Assembly (NCBI GenBank): GCA_033720955.1
Contig: JAWWBN010000141.1
Location: 1 to 9,880, forward strand
Direction of reading: 5' to 3'
From: JAWWBN01 sp033720955
Lineage (GTDB): Bacteria > Acidobacteriota > Thermoanaerobaculia > Multivoradales > JAHEKO01
DNA: 9,880 nucleotides
The notes under the pieces were generated by a model, which saw nothing but the letters and a program-made list of their open reading frames with translations, was not told where the DNA came from and did no database searches. Position 1 is the stretch's first letter; every line of letters begins with the position of its first letter. The translations under genes and the position numbers were made by a program. Of this stretch, positions 6,964 to 9,880 are shown one piece after another.

Positions 6964-7830
6964 ATGTCGATCCCGGCCACGGTGGTCATTCCCAACCTGG
7001 ACTGCCCCCTGGTGGACCGCGCCGTGGAGGCGGTGCGGGCGCAGACGCCGGCCCTCGAGATCCTGGTGGTGGGCCGCGACCGCCCGGGCCGTCTCGCCGG
7101 CGCCGAGGGGGTCCGGATGGTGGCCACGGAGACGGCCCTGTCGCCGGCGGCGGCGCGCAACCGGGGGGTCGAGGAGGCGCGGGGGCAGGCGCTGCTCTTC
7201 ACCGACGCCGACTGCCGTCCCCAGCCGGGGTGGGCGGAGGCACTGCTCGCGACGCTCGAGCGGGCCCCGGTGGCCGGGGGAGCGGTGCGCTTCGATCTCG
7301 GTGGCAACCGCTGGGCCGTGGCCGACAACATCGCCTCCTTCCACGAGTTCCTGGCCGATCGGCCGCGAGAGGACCGCACCCGGGGGCCGCTGGGGACCCT
7401 GAACCTGGCCGCGACGCGCGAGGCGTGGCGGCGCACCGGCCCCTTCGACGAGGCCCTGCCCACCAGCGAGGATCACGACTGGGTGCTGCGGGCGCGGCAG
7501 GCGGGGCTCGCCACCGCCTTCACCCCCGACGCCGTGGTGGAGCACGCGGCCGTGCGCTCCACCCGCGGCGAGCTGGAGCGGCACGCGGCCTGGTACGGAC
7601 GGCACTTCCACGCCTTTCTGGCCCGGCACCCCGGCAGCTTCGCCCGCGGACCGACCTGGGCGAGCCGCGGCCGGCTGGCGGCGACGGCGCCGGTGAAGGC
7701 GCTGCTTTCGGCGGTCGGGATCTTCCGCCGCCACCCCGGTCTGCTGCCGGCGTGGCGGAGCCTGCCCGGGGTGGTGCGCTTCAAATGGGCCTGGTACCGC
7801 GCGGTGCTGGCCGCCTGGCCGGACGCCTGA
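6964..7830 (+). CDS. Family 2 glycosyltransferase
   Basis: A 288-residue GT-A fold glycosyltransferase that should transfer a sugar from a nucleotide-sugar donor to a growing lipid-linked glycan in the cytoplasm. The N-terminus reads ATVVIPNLD as the first beta strand. The family pattern ARNRG occurs at 64-68, followed by the DxD metal and nucleotide-sugar motif FTDADCRP (D81, D83). The likely acceptor and catalytic acidic motif is SEDHDW (E169, D170, D172), preceded by GPFDEALP. The C-terminal 80 residues are basic and amphipathic, with WYGRHFHAF and a Trp-rich end that may rest on the membrane; there is no clear transmembrane helix. The length is normal for single-domain GT2 enzymes. It is first in an operon with the flippase gene 13 bases downstream. 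It lacks an obvious Shine-Dalgarno. Donor and acceptor sugars are unknown. Confidence 0.88.
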   Translation: MSIPATVVIPNLDCPLVDRAVEAVRAQTPALEILVVGRDRPGRLAGAEGVRMVATETALSPAAARNRGVEEARGQALLFTDADCRPQPGWAEALLATLERAPVAGGAVRFDLGGNRWAVADNIASFHEFLADRPREDRTRGPLGTLNLAATREAWRRTGPFDEALPTSEDHDWVLRARQAGLATAFTPDAVVEHAAVRSTRGELERHAAWYGRHFHAFLARHPGSFARGPTWASRGRLAATAPVKALLSAVGIFRRHPGLLPAWRSLPGVVRFKWAWYRAVLAAWPDA

Positions 7831-7837
7831 GGGAGAG
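7831..7837 (+). promoter_or_regulatory. Shine-Dalgarno for the flippase gene
   Basis: GGGAGAG begins directly after the TGA of the GT2 gene and ends six bases before the GTG at 7844. It supports the GTG start and translation of the pair from one transcript. Confidence 0.65.
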
Positions 7838-7843
7838 CGGCGG

Positions 7844-9271
7844 GTGCGCGTTCCAAAGACCGCCCGGACCACCGAGAAGCGGTTTCTCTTCTCGGCCGCG
7901 GCCTCCTACGGCAGCCAGCTCGGACGCACCGTCCTGCGTCTCGCCGCCGACCTGGCCCTGGCGCGTCTCATCCTGCCGGACGATCACGGGCTCTTCGACC
8001 TGGCCTGGCCGATCGTCCTCCTGGCCGGCTTCTTCCGCGACCTGGGGCTGCCTTACGAGCTGGTCCGTCACGAGCGACAGCCCTACGGCAGCTTTCTGAT
8101 CTGGGAGCTCGGCGCCGGGATCCTGGTGGCGGGGGCCCTGGCCCTGGGCGCGCCGTTGCTGGGCGGCATGTCCCCCGGCCTGCCCGAGGTGCTGCCGGTG
8201 CTGGCGATCTTCGTCGTCCTCGACGGCCTCGCGGTGGTGCCGAGGATCTTCTTCGAGCGCCAGCTCGCGGTGAACCGGCTGCTGGGGCCGGAGATCGGCC
8301 GCGGCGTCGTGCTGGCGGCGGTCTCGATCGGCCTGGCGCTGCTCGACTTCGGCGTCTGGAGCTTCGTGGTGGGCGAGCTGGTGGCCATGGCGGTGTACGC
8401 GCTGGTCCTCTGGCGACGCGCCTGGGGCGCCATTCCGCTCGAGCTCGACTTCGGCATGGTGCCGCGGCTGCTGCGGCACTCGGCCCTCCTCTTCCTGATC
8501 GCCCTGCTCGCCAACGCCGTGGCCCTGGTGGGCCGCTTCCTCGTCAAGTCGGTGGCGGACACGGCGATGGTGGCCCAGTTCAGCAAGGCGATGCTCTGGT
8601 CGCTGCGCACCCAGATCCTCATCCTGCCGGCGCTGCTGCGGGCGCTCTACCCGGCGCTGGTGGCCTACCGGAGCGATCGCCACCGCTTCCTGACCGCCTA
8701 CCGGCTGGGGACCGTCGCGGTGCTGTCGGTCGAGATCCTGGTCGCCTACTTCCTCTTCTTCAACGCCGAGGTGGTGATCGTCGAGCTGCTGCTGGGCCCC
8801 AACTGGGGCCCCGCGGCAGAGCTGGTGCGGATCCTCTGTCTGCTGCCGCTGGTGGACGTCTTCAACCTGCTGGGGGGCGAGATGCTCAAGGTGCGCCGCG
8901 AGGACCGGGTGTGGCTGGTCATCGTGACGGTGAACCTGCTCTGTCTGGGCGGCTTCGGCTGGCTCCTGGCGGGACGGCACGGCGTCGAGGGGGTCGCGTG
9001 GGCCCACTACCTGATGCTGGGGAACCTGCTGATGGCCTGGCGGGTGGGTCGGATCTGCGGTCCGGAGTTCCCGCGGCTGCTGGCCGATCTCCTCTACGTG
9101 ATCGCCGTGCCCCTGCCCCTCTACCTGGTCGCCGCATGGCTCTTCCCCCCGGCGAGCTGGGCGCGCTTCGCCGCCTCCCTGGCGGCGGCGGCGCTGGCCG
9201 CCGGCCTCCTGGGCCTGCGCTTCCACCGCCCCTTCCGGCGGTTCTTCCGGGATCCCCCGGTCGCCGGCTAG
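7844..9271 (+). CDS. Wzx-type lipid-linked oligosaccharide flippase (MOP superfamily)
   Basis: A 475-residue polytopic inner-membrane protein. The N-terminal pattern is typical of the polysaccharide biosynthesis/WzxC-like branch of the MOP exporters: SAASYGSQLGRTVLRL, then LARLILPDDHGLFDLAW, then FRDLGLPYELVRHER, which corresponds to the family's usual fast-evolving but recognisable 'gl..alv...' loop. About 12 to 14 hydrophobic helices cover residues 15-465. The conserved central FSKAMLWSLRTQ and ALYPALVAYRSD segments, and the later LLGPNWGPAAELVRILCL, also fit the family. It should move undecaprenyl-linked glycan units from the cytoplasmic to the periplasmic leaflet. The GTG start is set by the Shine-Dalgarno 13 bases after the GT2 stop. 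The stop TAG overlaps the opposing gene's stop. No polymerase (Wzy) or chain-length gene lies in the window. Confidence 0.87.
   Translation: MRVPKTARTTEKRFLFSAAASYGSQLGRTVLRLAADLALARLILPDDHGLFDLAWPIVLLAGFFRDLGLPYELVRHERQPYGSFLIWELGAGILVAGALALGAPLLGGMSPGLPEVLPVLAIFVVLDGLAVVPRIFFERQLAVNRLLGPEIGRGVVLAAVSIGLALLDFGVWSFVVGELVAMAVYALVLWRRAWGAIPLELDFGMVPRLLRHSALLFLIALLANAVALVGRFLVKSVADTAMVAQFSKAMLWSLRTQILILPALLRALYPALVAYRSDRHRFLTAYRLGTVAVLSVEILVAYFLFFNAEVVIVELLLGPNWGPAAELVRILCLLPLVDVFNLLGGEMLKVRREDRVWLVIVTVNLLCLGGFGWLLAGRHGVEGVAWAHYLMLGNLLMAWRVGRICGPEFPRLLADLLYVIAVPLPLYLVAAWLFPPASWARFAASLAAAALAAGLLGLRFHRPFRRFFRDPPVAG
9268..9271. other. Shared palindromic CTAG used as stop codon on both strands
   Basis: The flippase ends with TAG at 9269-9271, and the opposing flavoprotein ends with TAG read from 9270 down to 9268. 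Both stops lie within the self-complementary CTAG, so the two genes overlap tail to tail by four bases. No room is left for an intergenic terminator. Both readings are direct from the sequence. Confidence 0.95.
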
Positions 9272-9880
9272 ACCTTCAGGGCCGCCCGGCCGCGCTCGGA
9301 GAGGATCTGCTCGGCCGCGGTCTTGCCGCTGCGCATGGAGTGGTCCATGTTGAAGTACTGCCACTCGCCGAAGCGACCGACGTTCTTGATCTTCGCCTCC
9401 GCGAGCCAGGCGCCGATGATCTCGAGGTTGCGGGCGTGCTCCAGGTCGTAGATCACGTAGGCCGGGTGGATCCGCTCCGTGTGGACCAGCGAGATCTCGT
9501 CGTCGGGCGTGATGAGCCCCGCCGCGATGAGCCCCTGGACGGTGCGCTCGACGGCCGTCCCCTCGTCCAGCGGCCGGACCTCGGAGAAGGCCACCTCGGT
9601 CGCGATGGAGCTCTTCCCCTCCGGCACCGTGTCGGGGCTGAAGTTGCCCGGCAGCGACAGCCGGTGGAAGGGGAACTCGTCCTCGTAGTAGTAGATCCAG
9701 TGCTTGTCGGAGATGCCCTCGCGCTCGATGCCCAGGTTGACGCAGTAGATGCCCTGGTAGCTCAGCCCGGCGCAGGCGCGCTCGACCTCCGGCGGCAGGC
9801 CGGAGACGAAGCGCGGCAGGAAGCAGAGCGGCGCCGAGTAGATCAGGTTGTCGAACGGCACCACCTCGCCGTCGGCGAAG
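9268..9880 (-). CDS. UDP-galactopyranose-mutase-like FAD protein, C-terminal part (cut by window edge)
   Basis: The frame is open from the stop at 9268 to the right edge, giving about 203 residues of the C-terminal half. The N-terminal Rossmann FAD-binding part (GxGxxG) lies outside the window. Visible signs of the UDP-galactopyranose mutase / protoporphyrinogen-oxidase-like flavoprotein family are a strand reading NLIYSAPL near the start, a segment WIYYYEDEFPFHRLSLPGNF followed by SP, and the C-terminal FAD-contacting motif GRFGEWQYFNMDHS then RSG. UDP-galactopyranose mutase makes UDP-galactofuranose for cell-surface glycans, which fits the adjacent flippase and glycosyltransferases. However, related flavoproteins in such loci are not all mutases, so the substrate is uncertain. 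The GTG at 9864 is internal and is not the true start. Confidence 0.8.
   Translation of the reverse strand, partial: FADGEVVPFDNLIYSAPLCFLPRFVSGLPPEVERACAGLSYQGIYCVNLGIEREGISDKHWIYYYEDEFPFHRLSLPGNFSPDTVPEGKSSIATEVAFSEVRPLDEGTAVERTVQGLIAAGLITPDDEISLVHTERIHPAYVIYDLEHARNLEIIGAWLAEAKIKNVGRFGEWQYFNMDHSMRSGKTAAEQILSERGRAALKV

Noticed and set aside
5249..7402. A 717-residue + strand frame across the GT39-like gene and the divergent promoter
   Set aside because: Its composition is Gln/Gly/Arg-rich and domainless, and it runs antisense to a well-supported gene and out of frame with the GT2 gene.
7781..9364. A 527-residue minus-strand frame opposite the flippase
   Set aside because: It is full of His, Gln and Arg, the typical mirror image of Leu/Val-rich membrane codons. 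The + strand reads as a flippase.
1..9880. CRISPR arrays, tRNA or rRNA genes, insertion sequences, toxin-antitoxin or phage-defence genes
   Set aside because: Read through on both strands, I saw no spaced direct repeats, cloverleaf signals, transposase motifs or recognisable defence domains.

Overview
This is a very GC-rich bacterial window (well above 70% GC by eye, with strong G/C bias at third codon positions). It holds seven protein genes and no RNA genes, insertion sequences or CRISPR repeats that I can see. The gene style suggests a high-GC Gram-negative bacterium: a pair of exported imidazolonepropionase-like amidohydrolases, a LamG/PKD/beta-propeller exported protein, and membrane glycan-assembly genes. 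Acidobacteriota is my best guess from the amidohydrolase pair; this is inference, and no phylogenetic marker is present.

Left region (1-2478, + strand). Two amidohydrolase paralogues lie head to tail in one operon. The first is cut by the left edge and keeps the full set of metal and catalytic residues. The second starts on a GTG that overlaps the first gene's stop (GTGA), behind a near-perfect Shine-Dalgarno. It carries a signal peptide and has lost three of the residues expected at the metal site. It therefore looks like a pseudoenzyme or a neofunctionalised partner of the first.

Middle (2479-5116, + strand). After a 139-base gap comes a large modular exported protein: signal peptide or possible lipoprotein signal, TolB-like beta-propeller repeats, PKD domain, SbsA-type Ig-like domain, LamG domain, and a C-terminal domain I cannot assign. 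It converges on the next gene across a 12-base gap that sits inside a GC-rich hairpin.

Right region (5129-9880). This is a cell-surface glycan or glycolipid assembly locus. It holds a GT39/PMT-like multi-pass membrane glycosyltransferase (- strand) and, divergently, a GT2 glycosyltransferase and a Wzx-type flippase in an operon (+ strand). A UDP-galactopyranose-mutase-like flavoprotein (- strand) is cut by the right edge. The flippase and the flavoprotein end on the same palindromic CTAG, each using its own TAG stop. A plausible combined role is that the flavoprotein makes or modifies a sugar precursor, GT2 adds sugars on a lipid carrier in the cytoplasm, the flippase moves the lipid-linked glycan across the inner membrane, and the GT39-like enzyme transfers a sugar on the periplasmic side.

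The best leads are the amidohydrolase pair with one degraded metal site and the unassigned C-terminal domain of the modular exported protein. The glycan locus is of a recognisable type, although its product is unknown. I did not find a clearly new defence or mobile system.
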